Source: Pelecanus crispus
Lineage: Eukaryota; Chordata; Aves; Pelecaniformes; Pelecanidae
DNA: 64,000 nucleotides
Assembly: GCF_030463565.1 (NCBI RefSeq)
Contig: NC_134656.1
Location: forward strand, 873,001 to 937,000
Direction of reading: 5' to 3'
The notes beneath the pieces are model-generated. The model did not search any database and was not told the DNA's origin. It worked only from the letters and a program-made list of their open reading frames with translations. The position numbers were made by a program, and so were the translations under genes. Positions 10,804 to 22,753 of the stretch are shown here, piece by piece; positions within the stretch are counted from its first letter, which is position 1, and every line of letters begins with the position of its first letter.

Positions 10804-13800
10804 TCCCCCCTGCACCTCAGCTGCCAGCTCTGCCCAAGGCAACACTTCTCTGCCGGCACAAGACCACCAGGCTTTCCTGGGCCGTAGAGCCCCGAGACAG
10901 TTCACTTCCCTCGGATTCCTAAGCCAGGAAGGAGGACGCTGTCAGATGCCCTTCCGACCCAAGGGGATGCCTCCAAAGGAGAATGCTTCCTACAGTTTTC
11001 CTACAGAAACTGATCCTGCACACCCAATCATTCTCCCGCTCTGCGGGACCTGTCCTCATACAGCCTAAAACAAGTGTCAAAAGCTTCATTTATTTACAGG
11101 TTTAAAAAAAACCAAAACAAACACATCAATCGTAAAAAAAAAAAAAAAAAAAAAAAAAAGTGATCCCCTTCCACATTTTCCCCACAACTTGTGTTTCCCA
11201 GCTCCTGAAAGCTTGGTACCAGTATGCTCTGCCTGGAAGGAAGAGGCTGTTAAAATACCAGCAGCATTGCCCGATACCATTATGCAACGGATAAATTACA
11301 GAACAGAGACCTGTCTTACCAGAGTGTGCCCGTGTTATTTTAATGGAAGCAAAGTAAGCATCATGGCTCCTTATCAGTGGCTGAGCAGGAGGCAACAAGC
11401 TTGAGCTCAGGAATGAACTTTATCTGGTAGCACCAGTTCCCAAGGAGTGCCTGCAAGAGAGGAAAGATTTCACTTAATGGCATTGTGCTTTAAGCCTCAA
11501 TGTGTTTTACTGCAAACGCCCTGCTTTCAGGGGACAAGGTGGGATGGGGGGCCCATTCAGTCTAGTCCGCTGTTTCTGCTTCTTCAGAAAAGAAAGATTC
11601 CAGTGGAACATAGACAGTAAAATGTAAGTCTGAGGAGAAGCAGAAAACAAGAGGGAGTGGAGGGGACCGGCCACAGAAGGTGGAGAAAAGAGAAACGCCG
11701 GAGAGAGAGAAACACAACAGAAAGCCAAAGGAGAACAGAGGAGATGTAGCATTTCGTGCATAATAGCGGTTCAGGATAAGCAGAAGACTAAGCATGCATC
11801 ATTTGCACCCAATAAAGGCCATGAGAATGTCTTAACTGCAACAAGAGCAGTACCATCGCCCCTCCCGAGGGATTCTGCTCTCCACAATCCAGTAAGCACA
11901 GGTTAGGCGAAGATGCTTTGGCCATCTGGGGCAGCAAGAGCTGTGAGCAGCCACGTGCCGGCGAAGGCTCGCACCAAAGTCACTGCTCTGCAGAGAGCTG
12001 GCCCCGGCGCGGCGCGGGTGGCAGAGCTGCTCCCGGAGCCCCAGCACCTGCTCGCGGCTGCACGGGAGCAGCAGCAAAGTCCGATCCCCATTTTGGTACA
12101 GGAAGGTAGAAGCAAGGAGAGAAGTAGGAGTGGTGCCACTGATCCACTGGTATTAATGTTTATGTTATGCCAGTAGCTTATGAGCAATAAAAATATTCAG
12201 GAACAATTTTATACACGAGATTCACTGCCCGTTTGAGATACGCAGCCACAACAACAGTTTGCGGCGCTGCCTTACAAGAAAAGGCTCTGAGGTCTTCTCC
12301 GTAAAGTACAGAGTTCTTGAAGAGATGCGTCAGGTCTCCTGGCAGGAGACAAATGCATTGCCTGAAGACCTGGAAGAGTCACAAATGGCTGAAAAACATA
12401 TCTAAAATAGCAGAAGTGATGTTTAATTGTCTCCATATGATTTAGTAGTGGGAGGTAAAAAATTAAATAAAACATAAAAGGGCCTTACTACTTGCAAAAT
12501 ATGAACGAGCAGCAAGTGGGAACCTGAATTAATCCCCAAGTAACAAATCAGCGATTACCTGGAATTTGCCACTGTGACTACGTTGCACACAGCAGCCACC
12601 CCGGACATTGCAACATGGTCAGTGCGGAGCTCGGTCCCCGCCGACTGAAAGCAAAAGCTCCCACCCCCAGCGCTGAGCAGAATTGTCTCTACGCGTTAGG
12701 AGCAGAGAGCCCAGAAACAGCGAGCATCGTTTTACACCCCAGGGAATGCAACCGGAGCTCAGGAGCGCTGCTTCCCCCCCCTCAAGGACCTCTTTGGCAA
12801 AAGGGAGGCACAGACGTCTGATCCAAAGTCATTTGCCCCCTTGGAGCAGCATCCCACCAGTAATCCAAGGCCGTGTCACAGCTGTCCCATTCAACGAGGC
12901 AAAAGATCCCATCGCATTTGTTGTCACCAATATCAAAGAATTTGGTGCCAGGTCTGCAGAGGGAGATCTCATGACACAGGGCTAATGACACCCTGATGGC
13001 ACCGTGGCTTCGCACGCTTTTAACCCAAGGCATCCGCAGCCACTTCGACAGCGATTCACAAGCATGCACAGTATTAGGGGTGCTGGTAGTATCCTCAAAG
13101 ACAAAAATCACAATCCAGCTAACAAAGGCAAAGTTCCTTTGACTTCCAAGGCAAAGACACCGCGCACAGCCCCAGAGCAGGTAGTAATTCTTGTAACTAT
13201 TTACCAATAGTTTCATCACCAGATCCTATCTCCAGCAAGCTGCCGTTGCTCAAGCCCACCACGCCAGCGGCCCACATCTTTTGACGTAGTCCTTGCTTAG
13301 CCTAGCCAAGCTGCAGAGAAGAAACAGGTTGTCTTCAGAATTCAGGAAAAAGGGTGCCACCATCTGCCCCTCTGAACTTCACTAAGTGACAAACGGGCTT
13401 CCTCCTGCCTCTGCTCTTGGACGAACTCCACCCTGGAGGAGCTGCAAGTCGAATGTTTTTCATCCACAATAACCTTTACAGAACAACAAAAAGTTCAAGA
13501 AAAGCTGTACAAACAGTTAGCTGGAAGCTCATTAATGACAAAATGGAGAGAAACAGGAATCAGGGGTCTCATTGCACCTCTCCAGAATTCAACCTCGATT
13601 CGTTACCTTGCGCTCAGTCCAGAACGGTTGACTTAGCAGGCAGTCATTTGAGCTGAGACTAGATGCTTCTGTGTAAACAGACCCTCCTGGGAAATTAATG
13701 AAGAATATTCCTTATGCGAAAAATTGTTTGCTTTCCCCTTTACACTTCCTGAAAAGTCTTTGGGAGAGCAGTGGCAATACAAAGGAAAAGCCTTTCTCAC

Positions 13801-14098
13801 AGACGTCTTCAACCATAAATTCATACACACTTCCACCACCTTGTCACACCGCTCCTGTCCTTGCTCTCTCAGCACCCGGCTTTGCTGACTTTGGAGTCAT
13901 CCGGAAGGGTTTCACTACATGGGCTCTCTCCGGGTGGAGAAGAGAGAGTTGCAAGGCAAAGGAAAAAGATGGGAGTGGAATGAAGTAGGAGACGGGACAT
14001 TGTGCTTTGATGAAGAAGCATACCCAAGCAGCTCATCATATTTCACCTCACTGAAGACCTCTCTAATCCCTAAAGAATGAGAACCACTTGTTTTTTGA
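10804..14098. other. Intergenic, no gene recognised
   Basis: Contains a 26-base A run at 11134-11159 and no recognisable exon. A minus-strand open frame at 12782-13219 (145 codons, Cys- and Trp-rich, with a hydrophobic stretch) is the longest unexplained frame here. It has no clear homolog that I recognise. Confidence 0.4.
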
Positions 14099-14460
14099 AT
14101 CATAGAATCAAGAATGGAAGTAGAAGGGACCTCAGAACAGGGGGGATCTAATCCAACGCCTGCCCACAGTGGAGTCAGGATCTTTATCTTCCTGCTAAAC
14201 GTTTGTTAAACTTTTGCACTCTCCTTAGAAAGTCATGTTCTACTACTGCCCTGCCTTTAGTATTAGAAAGGAAAAATATTATTTGTCTAATATGGAATTT
14301 AATTCCAGGAGTTTGTTTCACCACAGACATGGCCAGACTCTTCTTTGCAACGGCCTCTTACGCGTACAAAGACTTAAGTCTCTTCCTCCAACCTCAGGGT
14401 AGTCTTCTCCCTAGGTTGGATTAACCTCAGTTCCTTTAATCTTCCTAAATAGGCCATTTT
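14099..14460 (-). mobile_element. Old, diverged CR1-like fragment
   Basis: Starts with AATCATAGAATCAAGAATGG, then AGAAGGGACCTCAG and ATCTAATCCAACGCCTGCCC, as in old CR1 3' ends. Near 14395-14455 there is a block like the CR1 'TCTTCTC...AACCTCAGTTCCTTTAATCTTCCT' segment, interrupted here and there by substitutions and gaps. Orientation is minus (tail at the low end). Much more diverged than the CR1 copies in DNMT3B. Confidence 0.6.
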
Positions 14461-17400
14461 ACCGCTGTAAATCTAAATCCCATGAAGGAGAATAGCTGTC
14501 ATATCTTATATCCTGGTTTGCTTTTGTAACAGGCACAATCTATTAAATTCATGGGTTTCCATACAATAGCCAAACCGGCTTGATTAAACCCAAAAGAGAA
14601 CCCACTTAAAGGAGTCATTTATCACCAAATCTATTACTTTATAGTAGACATTGTTCTTAAACAAGGGACCGGTTTATTAAGCCAATTTCATCAGGGAGGA
14701 TGCTCGCGTTTTCTGTTTGATGAAAAAAATGAATGCTTAAGTAGTAGACATTTCTCATGGCCGCAGAAGAGAGCCATTTCAGTGGCAGACAAACATAGGC
14801 AGCTTTTAACTCAGGATCGTGCCTCCTTACAGTGGGATTATTCTCGGGCATTTTGGAGAGCAGGTGTGATTTGCTTTCCAGCATGGTATCCTTGCTTCTG
14901 AACTTGGGTAGCACAGAGTCCAGATACTCGTCCTGCAAGACAGACAGTGATTTCATTTGCACAGTATCAAAGGGAGAGCAGAATTAATTATCTGAGGTTC
15001 TGTTGTGTTGACAGAGCAAGAATTATGGAAGATAGCTATGAAAATAAACACTGTCCTACCACCAGTAACAAATGATGTTCGATTTCTTTTTTTTTTTTTT
15101 TTTTAAAATAAATCAGGAAATTACTTTTGCAACTGCTACTCCTTAGCCCTCATCTTTCATCACAGAGGACAGCGTCATTACCCAGGCTATGAAGCATCAC
15201 AGTCAATGTCAGTCTTCATAACATGTCATCAATGTCTTTATTGTTAGTATTGCCTATAATTTCTTTCATTGCCATGCAGAAGTCATTCAAACTCATAAAA
15301 ACAAGCACTGCAAATTGAGACCTAGACTCAACGAGATAATTCATAACTGAGAAAAAGAGACCATAAAGATGGCATGTGGTAATAGCGTCGTATCGAAGGT
15401 GAACCCAAAAAGACCCCTGCAGCACTTTTCTACAGTTTCCAAATCAGCAAACGCATTTATTGGAGGCCTAAATGGTGCAGTTCGTAGCCATTATGCACCC
15501 AGACAGGTATGGTATGCAGTTATTTTTAAATTGGCCATTTATACATGCCGCTTTCCAGTTTGCTCATGTACCTGCAATGATTTTGCACACAGAACAAACG
15601 ACTATGTAACCCTGAAGTATTAAAATTGTATTTTGACTGCCACTCACTAATCAAAACTTTCCTAAATTGATCAAAAGGGAATCACAGGTTGCAGCTGTTA
15701 TCTTGCCTTACTATTAGAAATCTCTAGCCTGAATGTTATTGGCTTTAAATATTGAATGTGGAAGTGAAGGTACATTTTTTCATAAAAAAGCATATCATAA
15801 ATTAGGAGGTGAGGAAACTCTTTTCATCAAATATTTTGAGAGATGTTTCCCAGCCAGTTTGTTGTTTACTGTAAGCGATCATAAATAACATCTTCCGCTT
15901 GTTGGCACCGGAGATATCTCTGAAAGGCTGCCTTTGACCTCTGTCTGAAAATCTCCTAGGCTGAAAAACACTATGATTCAAGAAGGGACCTGAGGAGCTT
16001 TTACAGCACGCAGAATCTCATAATTATGTCCTGCAGAAATGGAGGAAGAGTTGCAGCGCAGCGCGTGCAGTGGAACGCTCTTACAAGGTTCCTATTTCCG
16101 ACGCACTATCCATAGCTGTAAGAAATGGCCTCTGTTTGAAAAGCTTCACGATCCAAGGTAACCAAGCTAACATCTCCTGCTAGCGTACGCACACTTAAAG
16201 AGAACAGCCCTGGGAGACCAGAGCTAGCTGAGAGAAATCTAGGATTATGCAAGCGCTAAACCCCAATTTTGACAATGCTTTATGACAAGTTCCAACCCAC
16301 CCTTAGCAGCACAGGTTTCAATTCACAGCTGTGGTGCAGCTAACAGAAATTACCTGGATAGAGGGGGCATCAGCCCCCGCGGACCCCGCTGACCTAGCCG
16401 GCTCTCCAGCCTCCCTGCTGCAGCGCGGCGGGCTCTCGGGGCTCGTTTGCCCAAAGAGCAACAGGGTGAAACCAGTAAAGCCTCCAAACAGTTTGCTCAG
16501 CACCGAAAACAAAAGCTCCTCTGCAGACAGATTATGTAAACATGGATGTTTCCTGCTCGGAGCAGTCTCAAAGGGAAGGACAACTGTGCACACGTGTTCT
16601 GATCAAAGAGCATGGCGGAACTTCTAGTACAGAAGAAAACTTTTCTCCCCATCTCTACGGGCCCCGAGAGCATCCCCGCTCTTGCAGATTTGGCTGGCAG
16701 GGCTTACACCATCTACTCATTTCAATGTATTTATGCGAACTTGTAACTACTTATTCATCCATTAAAAAACCAAAAGCAATATAAAACACCCAAAGCAGCG
16801 ATCAAAAGTTTCAAAGAGTCTTCAAAGCAATGAGCAGCCTATTGCAGCTGCTGCACTGAGCCCATCCAAATCACGTTTTCACAGAGCTAGAGAATGCAGA
16901 TTTTTTTTTTTTCCCCCTTCCTATTCACCTGCATCATGGCTGCTCATTCCCCTTGTGCTGTTTTTGAAGAGTAAGAGATCATTAAACAAGAGCAGCCCGC
17001 GTCTTCCCTGAAATTTCAAATGAATGGAAATAACCTTATGAACGTGCTCGCCGTGACGGTGCCTTGACCGCAGCTCACGCCCAAGCTGGTTCAAGATTAG
17101 CCAGCTCAGATAATGCTATCAGGGTAGCCATGGCACTACCAAGCCCTACACATGCTAATTACCCACGCAATTAACTCCCAGGCCCACATGACTTCAACTA
17201 ACCTTAGTAATACAGCAGCAAGAAGGAAGATCTCTCCTTCCTTTATTACATATGAGGAAACCGAGAGCTCTTAAGCTCTTCATATCCATCCAAGCATTTA
17301 ATAAGGGTCTCCTGTGACTGGGATTTCCAGGGAGGTTCAGAAAGAGCGGTCTTATCCGGAAAAGAAGGAGACCAGCAGCCACCGGGAGCTGTGCGTGTCC

Positions 17401-20400
17401 CACCTTTCAGCGCAGCGCCAGGGTAAGGCGGTCGTCCCTTCTGGTGCTGCTCGCCCGTGCAGCAACACGTTCCCTCTGTCCCCACCGTCCCGTGCATCCA
17501 CGGGTCACCGGGAGGCAGCTCCGGGGGCTGCTCCACCTCGCTGCCCTCCTCTGCCTTCACGGGGGCTGCTGGGGAGCTTCGCTCCCGTCCTGACAGCCAC
17601 TGGCACAAACCCCTCTCCGTTTTCCGCCTCATTCTCCCAGAAAGCCCGTCCTCAGGAGAGAAGCCAGGATTAAATACAGTTTTGTACCCAGGTTTTGAGA
17701 ACAGACCCACCTCCACTGTCCCCTCATTTTAACCTCATGCTCACCACTTCATAAATACCCATCTGCGGATCTTTGAATATGTCGAGATTTATATCCATGC
17801 TGTCCTGTGAGATTTAATGCCTCCTGAATGTCCATTCATCCCTATACATCCCCTGGGGACAAAATCAGGGTCAGAGCACTACGAGAAGACTGACAGACAA
17901 CCATTTTACGAAATTATTTTCAAGAGGAAAATGTCTGCGAAACATCTCTGACTTAAAAACAAAACCAACACCAGTTCATGTTTCCTACAGTTCTGACAGG
18001 TCAGCCAAAGATTTTTTTTTATATATATATATATATTACATTTACAGATAATATTTTAATATTACTATGTTTATTGTCATATTATTTAAATATTTATATA
18101 TTGTTTTGACAAATATTTATACATATAATTATGTATCAATATGTTAAAATCCATATACACACACTATTTAAAGACCACAGTTCAAAAAGCCAGCCAGCTG
18201 TGTTGAAAAAGAGAGAAGAGTAATTTTTACAGAAAGTGGCCTTCGCCTCTCCAAGGCTGGGATTGCCTTCTGGGAACTTTCTTCTTGGTCTTAGAAAATT
18301 TCAAGGCTTAAGTTTAAGTGTGTTCCTTCTCTATTAAAGAGAAAAGAAAAACATTTTCCTGGGAGATACAGATTGTCCGTCTTAATGACAGTGTGAGTAC
18401 GCACATCCTCGAAAGTACCCTTTTCTTCCAGATAGTCCGATCCTTCAGTTTAATGGGTATTACCCAAAAAGAAACCCCTTTCTTTTCCGTTTCGGATGGA
18501 CCCTGCCCGTACCAGAAGCTGCTCCTCTCCTGCAGGACCGCCACCTCACCACGCATCCCCCGTGCAGCACGCGTGCACCCACTGCTCCCCTTCAGCCACA
18601 GAACGCTGCACTTGTCCCTCCTTTCCTTAGGCGTTCGCCCACATCAGATTCCTTTCAAGGGTTACCGGTACCATTTCATGGCATGATTTTATTCCTGTGC
18701 ATTTATGTTGTTCCCTTATAACTGCAACCCTCCCCAATTCCTACTTCCATACCTTCCATGTTCTCTAGTCGCATTTAACGCCCTGCCTTGCTCTGATTCT
18801 AGGCCCATTAACTATCCAAACACAATTTATGTGAGGAACTGACAGTCACAGCCACAAAATCTCATCCCGGGAGATCTTGCTTACCAACAGAGTTCATTCA
18901 GGTCTCCCTTCAGCAAAACCACGGTTTGCATTTTTGCTCCCTGCGTTCTAACACAATCAGCTACAGCATCGCATACTCTCAGCCAAGCTGCTTGCAATTT
19001 CACATCCCAATTAACCAGAAGGGGACCTGCAATGACTTCGCCTCTCCTTGCTTTCTCTGCATTAAAAGATCCGTGAATTCTTCAGCTGTCCTGCTAACAA
19101 AGTGCAGGTGCCCTGATGCACATTCCTTTCTCGTTCGCAGCCCCTGCAGCAGCAGCCCATACCCTTAGCCCCTCGGTTTCTTGCCCTAGTACAGAAATTG
19201 AGAGGCACGGTCTGCGTACCACCAGGCTGCCTTGAAATCTACGGTGCAATCCTACAGCTTTACACACTGACTTGCAAAAAATATCCTTCTCTTGTGAGAA
19301 GTAGATTCCAGCCTTATCCTTGGAAGGATGTTCCGAGAAAGAAAAACTCCCACTCCTGAAGGACACGCACATTCCTGTGAGCAGACATTCAACTAGACAG
19401 AGTACAAGATGACTGAGTGTTCAAGCAGCCACATTCAATAGTGATATGATACAACAGCAAGGAAGTTTTTGGCCTTTATTTGAAGGCTTTTAACAGTTAC
19501 AGTAAGAATTGTCATTGCAAACCAGGAATTTTTTAAAAATTGAACAATAAAAGTTAAAAAAACATCCACAAGTCCACCTGCAAGTAAGACATGTTGGTAC
19601 AGAAAGGAGATGTGAGCTTTTGCTTCTTCCATTCTGTTCATTTTTCAAATAGCTGATAAAACTAAGATACTAAGAAGGGTTGGATGCTATCGGAATTGTT
19701 CTGGCAGGCGAGCATTTAACAGCATATACTGTACCAGTGTAACAGAGTAGCTATGTTAAGTCTATGGGTTTGAGTTGGGCTGCTTCTTGTTATTTTCTCC
19801 CCAAAAAGGATATTAAAAAACAGATTCTGCCAAGATACCTATAATGTAGTCATAAGTGGACTACGTGACTCTGTCCCCATTCTATTTATAACTCATCTGG
19901 GTAGCAAAGAAGTGATGCAATTGGAAATCTCAGCAGCATTTGACTTACAAGACTGCAAATTCAGTTTATTTTCATAATGCACGTCCACACATTCAACGGT
20001 CTCACAAGGCGCACTAGCAGTATTTCTGACTCATCATTCTCTTAGCATAAAAGGATATTTGCTTACTTTGCTAACAGAGACCAAAATCAACCTAATGCAA
20101 CCCATCCGATGACCTGGGTGCTTCACAGGTCCACACACGCAACCCTGTTAAAAAGGGACTGGAAGCAACCAGGTCCCAGTGTGCAAGTGGACTGCAAAGA
20201 GCAGCCACCCAGGAAAACCTCTTCAAATTCACTCACATACTGTTGCCACCTTTTGCTTTGAGTTGCTGGAATAATGGAATATTTAGAGTCAAAAAAAAAA
20301 ATATGCTTCTGACCTCAAAGCAAGTAAGTAATAGTGAAGAAGATTTTATGTGCATCAAAACCCCCGTTCTAGGTCTGCGCTTCCGTAGCCCAACACCGGT

Positions 20401-21060
20401 TTTGCAATACCAGCAGGCAATGCCCGCAGCGCCCGTTCTTCAGAACAAGGCATCCACAGAGCACTTCGGGGGCAGGGAGGGTGTTCTCCTGCACGACACA
20501 CAAGCCCTGCAGGGAACACTTCCAATTTCAAGGTTAGATACATCACGCGAGCACTTCTCTGAAGATGCTGGTCTGTGCACACCTCTGACAGTAACGTTTA
20601 AGCTCATCTATGGAAGACACTTCAAATGATCAAATCAACCAAGTTTACAGTCAATCTGCTCATAGACACCGGTGACAGTTAACATTCATTTGTAACTACT
20701 AACCAGTGTTTTAGCACTTTTAAAACCTTTTAAACACAAAGTCATGTGACAGCATTCCTGTTACACAGCCCCATGCTCACACCATTAGGAGGAAGCCAAC
20801 AGCACACTCACATTTCACCCACTTGTGGGAGAAGGGAGGGGAAAAACCAAAACCCACCCAACACTTGAGCAATGGCTTCCCAAAGCACACTCCAAGGAAA
20901 GTTTCCGTATTACTGCTACGCAAGTTAGCAATGCCTATAACTGGGACTAGAGAATGAAAGCTGATACTCCAGGTCCTGCAAGCTTCATCATGAAAACTGT
21001 GACACACTTTAGCTTTGCCTAATCGTATCTGAAAGCATGAGAGACTCCAGTAGACGTGAC
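14461..21060. other. Intergenic, downstream of MAPRE1; no gene recognised
   Basis: About 6.6 kb, mostly AT-rich. It holds a T run at about 15087-15103, a TA microsatellite at 18012-18037 and a second possible minus-strand poly(A) signal (AATAAA at 19480-19475). That signal could serve a longer MAPRE1 3' UTR. No coding exon was recognised. Confidence 0.4.
18012..18037. repeat. T-run / TA microsatellite
   Basis: Nine T followed by alternating TA, within an AT-rich stretch that continues to about 18180. Confidence 0.9.
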
Positions 21061-21061
21061 A

Positions 21062-22696
21062 CTCTTGAAATACAGAACTTTATTTAGAAACTGCTTAAAA
21101 TAGAAAAACCCTGTCAAGAAAAATCCAAGTCAAATATGGTTTCTCAGTAAAATGGAGTTTTAGGGCAACAAAAGTCTAAAAGGCCACAAGAGAAATAGCA
21201 CCACTGCAATTTTAAACAATGGCTAGATACTTGCATTTTTGGCATTCACTGGATTTGGGTTTTTCTCTGATTTTCACAAAGATTCATGCACTACACAACA
21301 ATTACCATAAAATGCTCTCCTACACACATTTTAGGACAAGCTACCACCAGAAACAAATGAATACAAGCACAACAGGACTGATCAATCTCAGTAGTGAAGG
21401 GGGATCAGAAGTCTTGCAGGATCTTGCCAAACACAACAGTAATGAGGGGCATGATAGCAAAAAAGGACAGTTAAGGAAAGTACTTTAAATATTAATATTT
21501 AAGTTAGTCTCAGTACTGTATTTTCTGCAATAACATTAGCTCTGTTAGCCAGCATCTTTTAGTTTTTACCCCAGAAGACTACTGAACTGGCAAGTATTAT
21601 TATTAGATATGCCCTGGTTTGAAAGGAAAAAAAAAAAAAGAAAGAAAGAAAGAAAAGAGACAGAAAAATCATCATCCTCATGTGCTCAATTCACTTTCAT
21701 TCCAAGACAGTTGCACAGTGCGAGTCCTGTTACAACTATTGGATTTGATCAGCATTCCTTGGGATGGGAAAGAGAAAAGAACAAGCGAGAGACCAACAAA
21801 AATAAAAAGAAACAGGACAAAAAGAAACAAGAGCCAGGAAGGAAAATTACTTCTGAAGAGCATTTTAGGCAGTAAGACTGGATGCCCTTTGCTTCTCTTG
21901 TTGTCTTCTTTTTCTTACAGAAAACACAGTACATTTTGGCAAAGTTATTAGCCACAATGCCATAGAAAAAGGCTTTAGCACTCTTCAAGGTAATTTATGT
22001 GTCTCAGCTGTTCATACTCCCTCTAATCTTGTGACAGGCAACGTTAAGGCCTATTTCATCGAGAACTAATCACTTAGTAAGCAGCTTTACATAGGAATGG
22101 AGTTTTGTTTTAATAGCCCCTTTTGAGCACTTGCTGACAAAGTGAGATTGCCACGCAAGGCCTCTCAGACAGCAGTGAATGGAGTTAAACAAGCGTCTAC
22201 CCCAATACGAAGCACATAAAATCTCCTGTCACATTACTTCAATTTGGCATATGGAAGCATATTTTAAATACTCTTAAGGCATTTTATTATAATTTCTGTG
22301 CTGCAATTTCACATTAACTCAATCTTTCTGTGAGTCAGAGTCTTTAATTTCTCTACTGCACACCACCTTAGATACAAAAAGAGTCTTCCCACAAACCAGT
22401 GTTTTACCAGCAAACCATTCTGCAACAAGTTCCAAATATTCAGCCTCTTGCTCCCTAAATATACCACCTAGATGTGAATACTGCTCTGCTACAAAGTGAG
22501 AAAGAGCTCCTAACTCAAACCCACTGTAAAAAGTGAAACTTCTGCAAAGTGCACTTTAAGAAGAGGTACTTTTTTTGCTTATGAAAAGAAAACCAGTGAG
22601 TCCTCTAAGAATAAAGTGGAGTATTTTACAGTTAAGCACATGATCTGGGGCAAAGAATTCTGATGTTGCTGCTCTGCTGGTACAGTATGTGGTCTG
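21062..22696 (-). other. MAPRE1: MAPRE1 3' UTR (inferred)
   Basis: The stretch from the MAPRE1 stop codon down to the first good AATAAA on the minus strand is about 1.63 kb, close to the length known for mammalian MAPRE1 3' UTRs. It is AT-rich, has no conflicting exon, and includes several ATTTA-type motifs. The exact end is inferred. Confidence 0.7.
21079..21084 (-). terminator. Poly(A) signal AATAAA for MAPRE1
   Basis: Minus-strand AATAAA, followed 14-20 bases later by a likely cleavage site and a GT-containing stretch. It is the first canonical signal with such context downstream of the MAPRE1 stop. Another lies at 19475-19480. Confidence 0.65.
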
Positions 22697-22753
22697 TTAA
22701 TACTCTTCTTGTTCCTCCTGCGGTGCTCCTTCGTCAGGTATCACAAAGCCTTC
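22697..22753 (-). CDS. MAPRE1: MAPRE1 last coding exon
   Basis: 57 bases with stop TAA at 22699-22697, acceptor CTTCAG. Encodes [18 protein letters not shown], the acidic tail with the C-terminal EEY motif. Confidence 0.97.
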   Translation of the reverse strand, partial: EGFVIPDEGAPQEEQEEY

